Assembly (NCBI GenBank): GCA_963755695.1
Contig: CAVWLB010000009.1
Coordinates: forward strand, 62,001 to 126,000
Reading direction: 5' to 3'
Source of the DNA: QHWT01 sp963755695
GTDB taxonomy: Bacteria; Acidobacteriota; Vicinamibacteria; Vicinamibacterales; 2-12-FULL-66-21
Length of the DNA: 64,000 nucleotides
Part shown: piece by piece, positions 20,248 through 29,876 of the stretch
Position numbering within the stretch: the stretch's first letter is position 1
How the letters are laid out: each line of letters starts with the position of its first letter
The notes under the pieces: generated by a model
Database searches by the model: none
What the model was told of the DNA's origin: nothing
What the model saw: the letters and a program-made list of their open reading frames with translations, nothing else
Translations under genes and position numbers: made by a program

Positions 20248-21768
20248 CTACTTCACGCCAGCGCCACCGCTCGTGGCCATGGTCGCCTGGGCCTGCCGCG
20301 CCTTCTCGAGCGCCTGGTCGATGCTGAAGCTGGCCGGCCGCTGCCGCGGCGGGAAGTCCTTGAACGTCTTGAGGAACTCCCCGACGATCGCCTGCGCCGG
20401 GCACGAGCAGGAACGCGCGGTCGGCCTTCCACTTGCCGTAGAACAGCGACGCGTCCTCGGATGCCCGCTCGAACGGATCGCTCCGCAGGTTGTAGATGTC
20501 CGGCACGCGCTTGGCCACCAGCGGCTCTTCCCACACCGCCAGCCCGTGGCCGCGCTGCTCCATGAACGTGCACTTCCAGTTGCCGACGCGCAGCGCCATC
20601 AGGTCGCCGTCATCGCTCCAGTAGAGGAATCCCTTGCGCGGATTCTCCTTGACCTCGCCTTTGAGGAACGGCAGCAGGTTGTAGCCGTCGATGTGGACCT
20701 TGAACGTCTTGTTGCCCGACTTGTAGCCCTTCTTGAGCTTCTCGACGGCGTCCGGCTCGCCGCGCGGCGGCGGCCAGGGTCGGCAGCATGTCGGTGTGCG
20801 AGAAGATCTCGTTCGACACGGTGCCCGGCTTGATCACGCCCGGCCAGCGAATCGCGCAGGGCACGCGCCAGCCGCCCTCGAAGTTCGTGTCCTTCTCGCC
20901 GCGGAACGGCGTCGTGCCGCCGTCGGGCCAGCTCATGACCTCGGCGCCGTTGTCGGTCGAGTACATGACGATGGTGTTGTCGGCGATGCCGAGCTGATCG
21001 AGCTTGTCGAGCAGCTTGCCGACGTGGCCGTCGTGCTCGACCATGCCGTCGGGATAGATGCCCAGACCCGTCTTCCCTTCCGACTCCTTCTTCAGGTGCG
21101 TGAAGATGTGCATCCGCGTCGAGTTCCACCAGCACGAAGAACGGCTTGTCGTCCTTGACCGCCTTCTCCATGAACTTGAGGCTGGCGTCGAGGAATTCCT
21201 CGTCGACCGTCTCCATGCGCTTGACGGTCAGCGGGCCGGTGTTCTCGATCTTCTGCGTGCCGTCGGCGTTGGCCCAGCTGTGCAGCACGCCGCGCGGCCC
21301 GAACTTCTTCTTGAACTCCGGGTCCTTCGGATAGTCGGGATTCTCCGGCTCCTGCTCGGCGTTCAGGTGATAGAGGTTGCCGAAGAACTCGTCGAAGCCG
21401 TGCGCGGTCGGCAGGAACTCGTCGCGATCGCCGAGGTGGTTCTTGCCGAACTGCCCGGTCACATAGCCGAGCGGCTTCAGGACGTCGGCAATCGTCGGGT
21501 CTTCCGGCTGCAGTCCGAGATCGGCGCCCGGCAGACCGACCTTGGTCAGGCCCGTGCGGATCGGCGACTGGCCGGTGATGAACGCCGCGCGGCCCGCGGT
21601 GCAGCTCTGCTGGCCGTACCAGTCGGTAAAGTTGCACCCCTCCTTGGCGATGCGGTCGATGTTCGGCGTGCGATACCCCATGATGCCGTTGTTGTTCGCG
21701 CTGACGTTGAACCAGCCGATGTCATCTCCCCAGATGATCAGAATGTTCGGTTTGTCCGTTTTGGCCAT
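20248..21768 (-). CDS. Arylsulfatase (formylglycine-dependent sulfatase), three frameshifts
   Basis: Hydrolyses sulfate esters. The N-terminus KPNILIIWGDDIGW holds the metal-binding Asp pair, and residues about 55-62 contain QQSCTAGRAAF, the C-x-A-x-R sequence in which Cys is oxidised to formylglycine; KNHLGDRDEFLPTAHGFDEF is also typical. Frame changes near 21115, 20780 and 20410 separate the parts: IVMYSTDNGAEVMSWPDGG (metal ligands D-N), WRVPCAIRWPGVI and VPDIYNLRSDPFERASE. The true stop is TAG at 20248-20250 after GAGVK. The reconstructed length of about 506 residues is normal. There is no signal peptide. No sulfatase-maturing enzyme is seen in the window. Confidence 0.83.
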
Positions 21769-22098
21769 ACGTCCTCCTGGTGCTGAAACTGAAAGTCTGT
21801 CGACGTCTCCGTTGCTCGACGTATGGGGTCTCGAGCGCCTCGCGATCGACTGTCCCGCACACGAGTGCCGGGCGACCGTCGTTGCAGGTTAGCCAGACTC
21901 CCGCCGGCGGGGTATACGCCCTTGGCTCTATACGGGCGGCAATGTCCACTCTTAGCTGTGCAATGCTCACCGATCGAACTCATCGGAGGGTGACGCATTA
22001 ATACTTTCGTCTGATGGATCCGACGTTGCGGCTCTGGTTTCATGCGTTCGAGGAGATCAGATGGAGCCAGCGGTCGCTGAGAATTCATTGGAGGACTC
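21769..22098. other. 330-bp divergent intergenic region
   Basis: Separates the sulfatase (minus) from the alcohol dehydrogenase (plus) and so should carry promoters for both. I see no convincing gene, strong -35/-10 pair, palindrome longer than 8 bp or repeat in it. The dehydrogenase has a clear ribosome binding site (TTGGAGG, ending 6 bp before its ATG). Confidence 0.5.
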
Positions 22099-23130
22099 AT
22101 GGCAACGACGGTGGGAATAGCGACGATGAAGGTGGTGCAAGTCTCCAACCCTGGCGCAGATTTCCAGATTCTCGAGCGCGAGATTCCCAAGCCAGGTGCG
22201 GGACAAGTGCGCATCAAGGTGCAGGCGTGTGGCGTGTGCCACAGTGACGTGCTCACGAAAGAAGGCACCTGGCCCGGAATTCAGTATCCGCGCGTGCCCG
22301 GGCATGAAGTGACGGGGATCATCGATGAACTCGGTGCCGGGGTCTCCGAGTGGAAGAAGGGTCAGCGGGTCGGTGTCGGCTGGCATGGGGGCCACGACGG
22401 CACGTGCCGCGAGTGCCGGCGCGGAGATTTTCGCAATTGCAGGAATCGGAATATTCCCGGCATCACCTATGACGGCGGCTATCAGCAATACATGGTGGCT
22501 CCCGTGGAAGCGCTGGCGGCCATACCGGACAGTCTGAGCGATGTGGACGCAGCACCTCTGCTCTGCGCAGGAATTACCACTTTCGGGGCGCTGCGGAGCA
22601 GCGGCGCCTTGCCCGGCGATCTGGTCGCGGTGCAAGGCATCGGCGGTTTGGGTCATCTTGGAATTCAATTCGCGAACAAGTTTGGGTACAGGGTTGCGGC
22701 GATCGGCCGCGGATCAGAAAACGCCACGCTCGCGAAGCAACTCGGCTCTAGCGTCTACATCGACAGCACCGCGATGAACCCAGCCGAGGCACTGCAACAA
22801 CTCGGCGGGGCGCGGGTGATTCTCGCGACCGCACCAAGTTCGAAATCAATGTCCGCGTTGATCGACGGGTTGGGGCCGAACGGCACGTTGCTGGTCGTGG
22901 GTGCGGCGTTCGATCCGATTGAGGTTACACCGTTGCAACTCATCACCGGCGTTCGAACCATTCACGGCTGGGCCGCGGGAACTCCAGTCGAGTCTGAGGA
23001 CACCCTGCGCTTCGCTGAACTGACGGGCGTGCGTCCGATGATTGAAACCTATCCGCTCGACAGAGCGGGCGAGGCGTATGCGCGCATGATGAGCGGCCAC
23101 GCACAGTTCCGCGTCGTTCTCACGATGTGA
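22099..23130 (+). CDS. Zinc-dependent alcohol dehydrogenase (MDR family)
   Basis: 343 residues, start fixed by TTGGAGGACTCATG. Catalytic-zinc ligands are seen at Cys44 and Cys47 (ACGVCHSD), His69-Glu70 (PGHE) and Cys156. The Rossmann motif is QGIGGLGHLG (179-188). In the structural-zinc loop the family normally has four cysteines, but here the first is replaced: HDGTCRECRRGDFRNC, giving Asp100, Cys103, Cys106 and Cys114. Either Asp is a ligand or the structural zinc is weakened. It should oxidise or reduce an alcohol/aldehyde with NAD(P). It is a single gene, divergent from the sulfatase. Confidence 0.92.
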   Translation: MATTVGIATMKVVQVSNPGADFQILEREIPKPGAGQVRIKVQACGVCHSDVLTKEGTWPGIQYPRVPGHEVTGIIDELGAGVSEWKKGQRVGVGWHGGHDGTCRECRRGDFRNCRNRNIPGITYDGGYQQYMVAPVEALAAIPDSLSDVDAAPLLCAGITTFGALRSSGALPGDLVAVQGIGGLGHLGIQFANKFGYRVAAIGRGSENATLAKQLGSSVYIDSTAMNPAEALQQLGGARVILATAPSSKSMSALIDGLGPNGTLLVVGAAFDPIEVTPLQLITGVRTIHGWAAGTPVESEDTLRFAELTGVRPMIETYPLDRAGEAYARMMSGHAQFRVVLTM

Positions 23131-23186
23131 GGCCGACCGACAACCGTGGCAAGGTAAGTTGTCGGGTGTAGGGCGGCTTACTCGGA

Positions 23187-23783
23187 TCAATCCTCTTCGG
23201 CCAATACCTGCGCCTGCGTCCTTCCGTACGGGAAGAAATTTGCCTTGTCGCCCTTCGCCCAGACCATCCGCTGCTCCGCGCTGCTGATATCCCAGTCGGG
23301 ACGGCAGCGCTGCAGCACCGCGCGCAGGTCGAGGCGCAGTTCCTCCACCGTCGGCCGGCCGAAGAACCAGTAGCCGTTGTAGATCTTGTAGACACGCAGG
23401 CCAGGCTCGACGACCAGGGTGTGAGGAATCATCGGATTGTGCTCGGGGTCGGTGTATTCCGCGATATCGAGATCCTTCTGCACTTTGCGCCCCGGATCGG
23501 AGAGAAACGTCCAGTGGGCGCCGACGCCGGTGCGGAACTCGTTCGTCTCGAGCAGGTTGTCGGTCGAGATGGTCACGAGGCGGCAGTAGCCTACCTCCAT
23601 CTCGCGGTGGAGTTGCAGAAGCCCCTCGTGCTGCCTCCTTTCCTTTGGACAGAAGCCTCCGCGGGAGAGCACCAGCACCAGCGGATCGCCTCCCTGCAAC
23701 TCCGAGAGCGTTCGGTGCTTGCCGCGATGATCAGAAAGCTCGTAGTCGGGGAAGACTGCGCCGGGAACGATCTCTGGTCGCAC
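23187..23783 (-). CDS. Peroxiredoxin-like (AhpC/TSA, thioredoxin-fold) protein
   Basis: About 198 residues when started at the GTG at 23783, which places PEIVPGAVFPDYELSDH at the N-terminus as expected for the family. The peroxidatic-cysteine region reads LVLSRGGFCPKERRQHE, and no second CxxC is present, so it is a one-Cys or atypical member. Downstream are FLSDPGRKVQKDLDIAEYTD and PHTLVVEPGLRVYKIYNGYWFFG. The open frame continues upstream through the end of the glyoxalase-fold gene, so the start is not certain. It lies 8 bp after that gene's TAG, so they form a two-gene operon. Confidence 0.8.
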   Translation of the reverse strand: MRPEIVPGAVFPDYELSDHRGKHRTLSELQGGDPLVLVLSRGGFCPKERRQHEGLLQLHREMEVGYCRLVTISTDNLLETNEFRTGVGAHWTFLSDPGRKVQKDLDIAEYTDPEHNPMIPHTLVVEPGLRVYKIYNGYWFFGRPTVEELRLDLRAVLQRCRPDWDISSAEQRMVWAKGDKANFFPYGRTQAQVLAEED

Positions 23784-23791
23784 ACCGGCCT

Positions 23792-24505
23792 CTACACCTG
23801 CACGTGTTCGCGGGTACGGTCCATGTGGAGCGCGGCATCTTTCGCGGCCTCGTCGGGAGTTCTCCCCCGCTCGCGCGCGACGAGGTAGGCGGCGTACCAC
23901 GCTGACCAGTGGTGCTTCGGAGCGGTCGGCTGGTACTCGCCATGGTGCTCTTCTGTCTCTCGCAGAAGCGCCGTCAGCGTTGCAACGTCCAGGCTGCTGA
24001 GTCCCCGCCCGGGAAGCCGGGTCGTGATCTCCTGGAGCAGCCAGCGGTTGCCGTCCGGGTCGGTGAACGTATCGAACGAGCGGTAGGTGGCATGATCGGG
24101 CGCGCGCCCGCTGACTCGACCGCTGACGCCGTCAGCCTGGAACTGAGCTCCCGGCGTCCCTGCGTGGAACACCCCGCTGGGCTTCGCGCCGAGGGCGACG
24201 AGCTCGTCGTGCGCAGCCTCGATGTCCGAGACGACGAGGTAGTGGCCCTGGGCCGAACCTGGCGCAGCCGCCGTGATCTTCGTGCCAAATTGGACCGAGC
24301 ACGCCGAGCCGGGCGGAGTGAACTGGATAACCCGGCCGTTATCAAAGGCAAAATCCGCGTCCAGCCGCCAGCCCAGGCTCGCATAGAAGCGCTTGGCGCG
24401 ATCGACGTCGGACACCGGGATGACGACGACCTCGAGCTTCAGATCGACCGTCGCAGCGCTCGGGACTTGGTTTGGGCGTTCGTTGCTGATCTGTGTGTCG
24501 CTCAT
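23792..24505 (-). CDS. Glyoxalase/VOC-fold protein with C-terminal helical extension
   Basis: 237 residues from the ATG at 24505 (GGAGGTCACT upstream). Residues about 20-150 are a vicinal-oxygen-chelate domain: LEVVVIPVSDVDRAKRFYASLGW, GHYLVVSDIEAAHDELVALGA, and FTDPDGNRWLLQEI. The last 75 residues (HHGEYQPTAPKHHWSAWYAAY...DEAAKDAALHMDRTREHV) form a helical tail found in some actinobacterial and acidobacterial VOC proteins. The substrate is unknown. It shares an operon with the peroxiredoxin-like gene, which fits a detoxification role (inference). Confidence 0.87.
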   Translation of the reverse strand: MSDTQISNERPNQVPSAATVDLKLEVVVIPVSDVDRAKRFYASLGWRLDADFAFDNGRVIQFTPPGSACSVQFGTKITAAAPGSAQGHYLVVSDIEAAHDELVALGAKPSGVFHAGTPGAQFQADGVSGRVSGRAPDHATYRSFDTFTDPDGNRWLLQEITTRLPGRGLSSLDVATLTALLRETEEHHGEYQPTAPKHHWSAWYAAYLVARERGRTPDEAAKDAALHMDRTREHVQV

Positions 24506-24629
24506 AGTGACCTCCGTGGCTTGTAATCGCCACCGACCAGCATGCTCGGCCTGAGTGGCAAGCGTCCATAGGACCTTGGTATCCCCACCGATCTGTGCAG
24601 TGATCAGCATCGAGTTCGATGCGATTCAC

Positions 24630-24750
24630 ACAGCGAACGAGTGCTTCGGGATCGACGAAGGCGCGATAGATGGCCGACGGGGCCGGCCTGGACGACGCGC
24701 GATGCGGAATCCGTTCTGTTGTCGGAGCGTCCTCGCCTGTCAGGCGTCAT
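24630..24750 (-). pseudogene. N-terminal remnant of an SRPBCC/AHSA1-type gene
   Basis: From an ATG at 24750 (MTPDRRG), after one frame shift, the sequence reads ASSRPAPSAIYRAFVDPEAL, the typical first helix of SRPBCC (activator-of-Hsp90-ATPase-like) proteins. Similarity stops at LVR near 24630, where family members continue with a tryptophan-containing motif. The rest of the roughly 140-residue domain is absent. It lies in the 352-bp gap upstream of the VOC gene, whose 5' region may have been joined to it by a deletion. The rest of the gap (24506-24629 and 24751-24857) holds nothing I recognise. Confidence 0.45.
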
Positions 24751-24857
24751 CTCGAAAAGTGCTCAACACTATGTATCGCCACCGCAACGGGATCTTGACG
24801 GTTGCGACAATTTACCGCACATCCGTTGGCGGAGTGGCCACGTAGAATCTACAGCGA

Positions 24858-25791
24858 ATGAATTCGCGTGGGAGCGTCCCATTGTTGCAGCGGCTTCGGA
24901 CTCTTGGCATCACGGCGGCTCTGTGCATCGTCGCGTCGACCGCGCTCGCACATGGGGTCACCGGCACAGCTCGAGATCAGACCGGGGGCGTTCTGCCAGG
25001 CGTCACGGTCGAAGCGCATGTGACGGGCAGTGCGACCAGGGAGACGATGACCGACGCCGCTGGTGTGTATCGCCTCGAGGTCCCGGCCGGCCGCTACGAA
25101 TTGGTCTTCTCCCTCGTCGCGGGGAACCACGATTACGCACGATCCCGTCACGGGAGAGCCAGTAGATCCAGTCACGCCGCTGGTCCGCGCGAAAGGAGCT
25201 GAAGTTGGCCTGAGGACCGTCGCCGTCCCCCACCTGCAGGCGAGTTTCACCTTGTGGACGCTGTCGTTGGCGTCCGACCTGGTGTTCTCCGGGGACGCCG
25301 GGACAACGGAGGCGAGTAGACCGAGCCACAGGTACGGCGTAGAGTTGGCCACCTACTACGCACCAAGACCCTGGCTCATTTTCGATGGAGACGTAGCCTG
25401 GTCGAAGGCGCGCTTCACCGACCCGGATTCAGTGGGCGACCATATCCCGGGGTCGGTGGGGACGGTCGTCTCGGCAGGTGTCACGCTCGACAGCGTGCGC
25501 AACGTCTTCGGGAGCGTGCGGCTGCGACACTTTGGCCCGAGAGCCTTGATCGAGGACAACTCGGTGGTGTCGAGGGCGACAAGCCTCGTCAATCTCGAGG
25601 GTGGGTACAAGCTGTCGAAGAACGTCAAAGTTCTCGTCGATGTCTTCAACCTGTTCGATGCAGTGGACAGCGACATCGACTACTACTACCCTTCGCGACT
25701 GCCGGGCGAGCCGCTCGACGGCATCAACGACATTCATCTGCATCCGACGCTTCCGCGTACGGCGCGGGTCAACCTGGTCGTCGGATTCTGA
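24858..25791 (+). pseudogene. TonB-dependent receptor with the middle missing (N-domain joined to end of barrel)
   Basis: The ATG at 24858 gives a signal peptide and a carboxypeptidase-regulatory-like domain (GVTGTARDQTGGVLPGVTVEA... TDAAGVYRLEVPAGRYELVF), as in acidobacterial TonB receptors. Similarity then breaks near 25125 and the frame changes. The next frame reads RYGVELATYYAPRPWLIFDGDVAWS, FGSVRLRHFGPR, and LSKNVKVLVDVFNLFDAVDSDIDYYY, ending ARVNLVVGF, the last 220 or so residues of the outer-membrane barrel with the aromatic C-terminus. The TonB plug and about two thirds of the barrel (roughly 600 residues) are missing. Either a genomic deletion or an assembly collapse. Confidence 0.75.
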
Positions 25792-25843
25792 ATTTCGCGG
25801 CTTGCTGGGTGCGAGGTTCAAGGGGCGATCTGACAGCAATCTC

Positions 25844-26332
25844 TCAATCCACTGGATAATCCAGATCATGTTTGTCGTTCGGTTTGCCGATTGTGCGGCA
25901 CATCGCCAGTATCTGCCCCTGGTGGTTGAAGATGTGCGTCACGACACGCATGATGACATCCGCCGGCCGAAGCAGCCGCGTTTCGCCGGGGTCGCTGATC
26001 ATGCGGCGTGAAGAGTTCAATTCTGCCTCGCTGGCACGCTCGAGATACGACCGGGTTATGGATGCCGTTTGCGCACGGAACGCCTCCATCGCGGCCACAT
26101 CCGGCAAATCCGGCAGCGTGGCTTCCTCGGTGTAGCCCCTGGTCACCACTGTCTGCCAATACACCTCCGCGCCGATCGTGTGTTCGAGCTGGCTCAGTAC
26201 CGTAGGAAAACCGAATCCGGTCAATGGCCGACGCACTTCGGAATCCGTAAGGTGACTGCAGAACACAATCAGGCGACGCAGGCTCTCGTGCGCGTGGGCG
26301 TGTATATCCAGCAGCGCCGCTGCGTTGTACAT
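25844..26332 (-). CDS. DinB-family four-helix protein
   Basis: 162 residues. Amphipathic four-helix layout with spaced histidines that form the metal site in DinB/YfiT proteins: His near SQLEHTIGAEVYW and the pair in VVTHIFNHQGQI. The exact reaction is unknown; relatives act as thiol (bacillithiol/mycothiol)-dependent transferases or damage-inducible proteins. It is a single gene, convergent with the broken TonB receptor. Confidence 0.82.
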   Translation of the reverse strand: MYNAAALLDIHAHAHESLRRLIVFCSHLTDSEVRRPLTGFGFPTVLSQLEHTIGAEVYWQTVVTRGYTEEATLPDLPDVAAMEAFRAQTASITRSYLERASEAELNSSRRMISDPGETRLLRPADVIMRVVTHIFNHQGQILAMCRTIGKPNDKHDLDYPVD

Positions 26333-26619
26333 GGCCGGATACTAAACGATTGCGGTCCACCACTGCTGAATTCGGTTCTGGCCGTCATCGGACGCGACGC
26401 GTATGCACTTCTGCGATGATCTGTAGATGGACATTCGGCAACGCTGTACCACGCGGCAGGGACAGGTGCGCTGCCTGCGCCGTTTGACGGTGCGGCCGCC
26501 ATGCGATAGGCTCCCTCGGTTACAAGCATCCCAAAAATCCAAACGGTAACGAGCGAGCGGGCGCCGTCCTACTCTCACCAGGGCACGGCGCTGCCTCGAC
26601 TCCTCGAGGAGCAACGACG

Positions 26620-27093
26620 ATGAAACGTTCCACAGTCGTAGTCGTCGGGTTCATGGTCGCCCTTTGTGTGATCGCCGCGGGACTGTCGGTCTATGCCCAG
26701 GTTTCCCGTCCGTACCGAAACGGATCGGTCTGGTCGATGTCCATGATTCGGGTGAAGCCCGGAATGGACAGCGCGTACCTCAATTACCTCGCGACCGACT
26801 GGAAGCGGAGCCAGGAGTCCGCGAAAAAGGAGGGATTGATCCTGTCGTATCGTGTGCTCACGACAGAGTCGCACGACTCGTCGGACTGGAATCTGCTGCT
26901 GCTCAGCGAGTACAAGGACCTCGCGACCTTAGAGGCGAACGAGCAGAAGACGGACACGCTGACTCAGAAGGTCGTCGGCGACGATCAGAAGCAGATGCAG
27001 GGATACAAGGAACGCGCGGAGATCCGCGAAGTGCTGGGTACCCGCCTCGCGCGCGAGGTCATCCTGGAGCCACGAACGTCCGGATCGCGATAG
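26620..27093 (+). CDS. Small secreted protein of unknown function
   Basis: 157 residues, with a ribosome binding site (GAGGAG) about 8 bp before the ATG. The first 26 residues are a signal peptide (STVVVVGFMVALCVIAAGLSVYA). The mature part (RPYRNGSVWSMSMIRVKPGM..., WNLLLLSEYKDLATLEANE) has the alternating strand/helix pattern of a dimeric alpha/beta-barrel domain, but I do not recognise a named family. There are no cysteines or obvious metal motifs. The 287 bp upstream contain no other gene. Confidence 0.72.
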   Translation: MKRSTVVVVGFMVALCVIAAGLSVYAQVSRPYRNGSVWSMSMIRVKPGMDSAYLNYLATDWKRSQESAKKEGLILSYRVLTTESHDSSDWNLLLLSEYKDLATLEANEQKTDTLTQKVVGDDQKQMQGYKERAEIREVLGTRLAREVILEPRTSGSR

Positions 27094-27158
27094 TCAACGA
27101 CGCAGTCCACCTTCGCCCCTTCGGGCGGAGGTGGGCGCATCCGCGGCACGGTCGGCTC

Positions 27159-29876
27159 CTAATCGAGTCGCAGCGCCTCGACCGGATCGATCCGCATGGC
27201 TTTTCGCGCCGGCACCAGCGCCGCGAGCGCCGAGATCAGCAACAGTGCGGCCGGCACGCTGACGAACGTGGCCGGATCGATAGAGCGAATGCCATAGAGC
27301 TGGCCGCGGAGCAGCAGCGCCATTGGGAAGGCGACCAGCAATCCGATCGCGACGCCGATTCCCCCGAGTGTCGCGGCCTGTCCGACAATCATCGCCAACA
27401 GCCCGGACGGTTTCGCGCCGAGCGCGAGCCGGACTCCAACCTCGCGGGTGCGCTCGCTGACGATCAACGACATCACACCGTAGACGCCGATCGCGGCAAG
27501 GCCGAGCGCCAGCACGCCGAACGCGCCAACAATCAGCAGGATGAAGCGCCGCGTGGAAATTGCATCCGACCGCAGCGTCGACATGGTCCGCATGTCGTAG
27601 AGCGGGACGTTCTTGTCGATGCGGCGCATCTCCGCGCGAACCGTGTCCGCCAGCGTCGCGGGATCGCCGGCTGTGCGCATGACGATGAACGGTGACACCG
27701 GCGGACCCTGCAGATAGTTGATGTAGATCTCCGGCTGCGGTTGTTCTTCGAGGCCGCCGTGGCGAACGTCGCCGACCACCCCGACGATCGTTGTCCATGG
27801 GCCGGTGGGCGTCGTGCCGATGCGGATGTGTTGCCCGATCGGGTCCTGATTCCGGAAGAACGTCCTCGCCATCGTTTCGTTGATGATCGCGACCGGTGGC
27901 GCCGTGCTGGTGTCGGTGGGTTCGAAGCCGCGGCCGCGGTGAATCGGAATGCCCATCGCCCGGAAGTAGTCGTGCATCGCGCGCCGGAACTGCACTTCCG
28001 GCAGCTCGGCGGCCGGCAGCGGATGGCTCTCGCGCTGCAGCGAGGTCGTCACCGACGTGCTGCCGAGCGGCACGCGGGTGGTGCCCCCGACCGATACCAC
28101 ACCGGGCAGCGCTTCCATCCGGGCGAAGAAGTCGCGATAGAACGCGAGGCGATCGTCGGTGTTGGTCAGGTTCGGCGGCAGGTTCATCTGCCAGGTGAGC
28201 ACTCCGTTGGTGTCGAAGCCCGGATTGACGTTCGTCACCGACACGAAGCTGCGCAGCAACAGCACGGCGCCGGTCGTGATCGCAACGGCGAGCGCGACCT
28301 CGGCGATCACCAGCGCGGCGCGGGTGCGGCGTCGGAGTCCGCTGCCAACCGATCCGCGGCTCGCGTCCTGCAGGCTGGCTTGCGGATTGACCGTCGCCGA
28401 GCTGATTGCCGGCAATACGCCGACGAGGACGCCAGTGAGGATCGTGGTGAGCGATGCCGCCACCAGCACGCGCCAGTCGATGGTGACTTCGTGGATGCGC
28501 GGGATGTCCGCCGGCGCGAGCGCGATCAGCGCAGTCAACGTCCACCACATCACCAGCAGGCCGGCGATCCCGGCAGCCACAGCGAGCAGCAGGCTTTCGG
28601 TGAGCAGCTGTCGTGCGATCCGCGACCGCCCAGCTCCCAGCGCCACCCGTGTCGCAAGCTCTTTTTCACGGGCCACGCTGCGGGCCAGCAGCAGATTCGC
28701 GACGTTCACCGACGCCATGATCAGCACGAACGCGATGGCGGCGAGCAGGATCATCAATGCTGGCCGGATCGCCCCGACGGATTGATCGGCCGAGGACACG
28801 ACGGTCGCGCTCCAGCCCTTGTTCGTCGCCGGGTACGCCTGCTCGAGCTCGGCGGCGATTCGCTTCATGTCGGCGTCAACCTGCTGCAAGGGCACATCGT
28901 GCTTGACCCGGCCGATCGCGCCCCACCAATGAGCCGCGCGGACGATCTGTCCGCTGGGCGTCAGCATCCGAGTCGCGGCCGCGAGAGGGCCGGAGAACGA
29001 TATCGGGACCCATATGTCGATGCTGGTGACGCGCGTGAACCCGCTCGGCCCCAGCATCCCGGGATACGGGAACACGAAGTCGCGCGGCATGACGCCGATG
29101 ACCTGAAAGGGCGTGCCGCTCAGCGTCAGCGGCTTGCCGACAATACCCGGATCGGCGCCGAACCGCCGCCGCCAGTAGCCGTCGCTCAGCAGCACGACCG
29201 GCGCTTCCTCGCCGACGGCGAACGTCCGACCGATTGCCGCAGGGCGGCCAAGCATGTTGAACAGATTGGAAGTGACGAACAACGAAAAAGCCATCTCGGT
29301 GCCGGTATCGGCCTGCAGCTGTGTCGGCGTCACGATGGCGAAGTAGCCTTCGAGACCCTCGAGCGTTCTGGTCATCTTCTGAAAGTCGAGAAAGTCCGCC
29401 GGCGACATCGGATTGCGCGGCCGGTTCTCGGTGGTGTTGTTGCTCCAGACGTTCACGAGCCGCGCGTCATCGCGATAAGGCAGCGCTCGCAGGAGGACGC
29501 CATTGATGACCGCGAAGATCGCGGTGGTGGCTCCGATGCCGAGGGCGAGAGCCAGGATCGTCAACGTGGTGAAGACCGGCGTTTTGACCGCGAGGCGAAT
29601 CGCGTGGCGAACGTCCGCGCGCAGCGTGTCGAAAAACATATGGTGTCTGCCTGCAGGTTCGTACAAGTGTGGAGTCGCGTCCGAAAACCACGTCCATCGC
29701 ACAACTGCCGACCAGCGTTCCGCGAGGCCGTTCATCGCGAGCGTGCCCAGAGTGCGTACTGTCCCGCCCGTGCCGAGCGGCCTGCGGCGGAAGTCGTCGT
29801 ACATTTCGTCGCCGAACCGCCGCCGGAACGCGCGCGGATATGCGAGGAGCGCCAGCGAGAAGAGCGTGCGCCTCAC
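27159..29876 (-). CDS. ADOP-family ABC transporter permease (MacB/FtsX type)
   Basis: 905 residues, intact. A short N-terminal prefix domain (residues 1-75, YPRAFRRRFGDEMYDDFRR) is followed by a first membrane helix near residue 100 and two MacB periplasmic-core/FtsX units: FTTLTILALALGIGATTAIFAVINGVLLRALPYRD, then three helices with VARSVAREKELATRVALGAGR, and the second unit ending MSLIVSERTREVGVRLALGAKP and RIDPVEALR. Relatives export antimicrobial compounds or lipoproteins with a separate ATPase, and none is encoded here. Its start overlaps the PadR gene by ATGA, so the two are coupled. Confidence 0.93.
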   Translation of the reverse strand: MRRTLFSLALLAYPRAFRRRFGDEMYDDFRRRPLGTGGTVRTLGTLAMNGLAERWSAVVRWTWFSDATPHLYEPAGRHHMFFDTLRADVRHAIRLAVKTPVFTTLTILALALGIGATTAIFAVINGVLLRALPYRDDARLVNVWSNNTTENRPRNPMSPADFLDFQKMTRTLEGLEGYFAIVTPTQLQADTGTEMAFSLFVTSNLFNMLGRPAAIGRTFAVGEEAPVVLLSDGYWRRRFGADPGIVGKPLTLSGTPFQVIGVMPRDFVFPYPGMLGPSGFTRVTSIDIWVPISFSGPLAAATRMLTPSGQIVRAAHWWGAIGRVKHDVPLQQVDADMKRIAAELEQAYPATNKGWSATVVSSADQSVGAIRPALMILLAAIAFVLIMASVNVANLLLARSVAREKELATRVALGAGRSRIARQLLTESLLLAVAAGIAGLLVMWWTLTALIALAPADIPRIHEVTIDWRVLVAASLTTILTGVLVGVLPAISSATVNPQASLQDASRGSVGSGLRRRTRAALVIAEVALAVAITTGAVLLLRSFVSVTNVNPGFDTNGVLTWQMNLPPNLTNTDDRLAFYRDFFARMEALPGVVSVGGTTRVPLGSTSVTTSLQRESHPLPAAELPEVQFRRAMHDYFRAMGIPIHRGRGFEPTDTSTAPPVAIINETMARTFFRNQDPIGQHIRIGTTPTGPWTTIVGVVGDVRHGGLEEQPQPEIYINYLQGPPVSPFIVMRTAGDPATLADTVRAEMRRIDKNVPLYDMRTMSTLRSDAISTRRFILLIVGAFGVLALGLAAIGVYGVMSLIVSERTREVGVRLALGAKPSGLLAMIVGQAATLGGIGVAIGLLVAFPMALLLRGQLYGIRSIDPATFVSVPAALLLISALAALVPARKAMRIDPVEALRLD

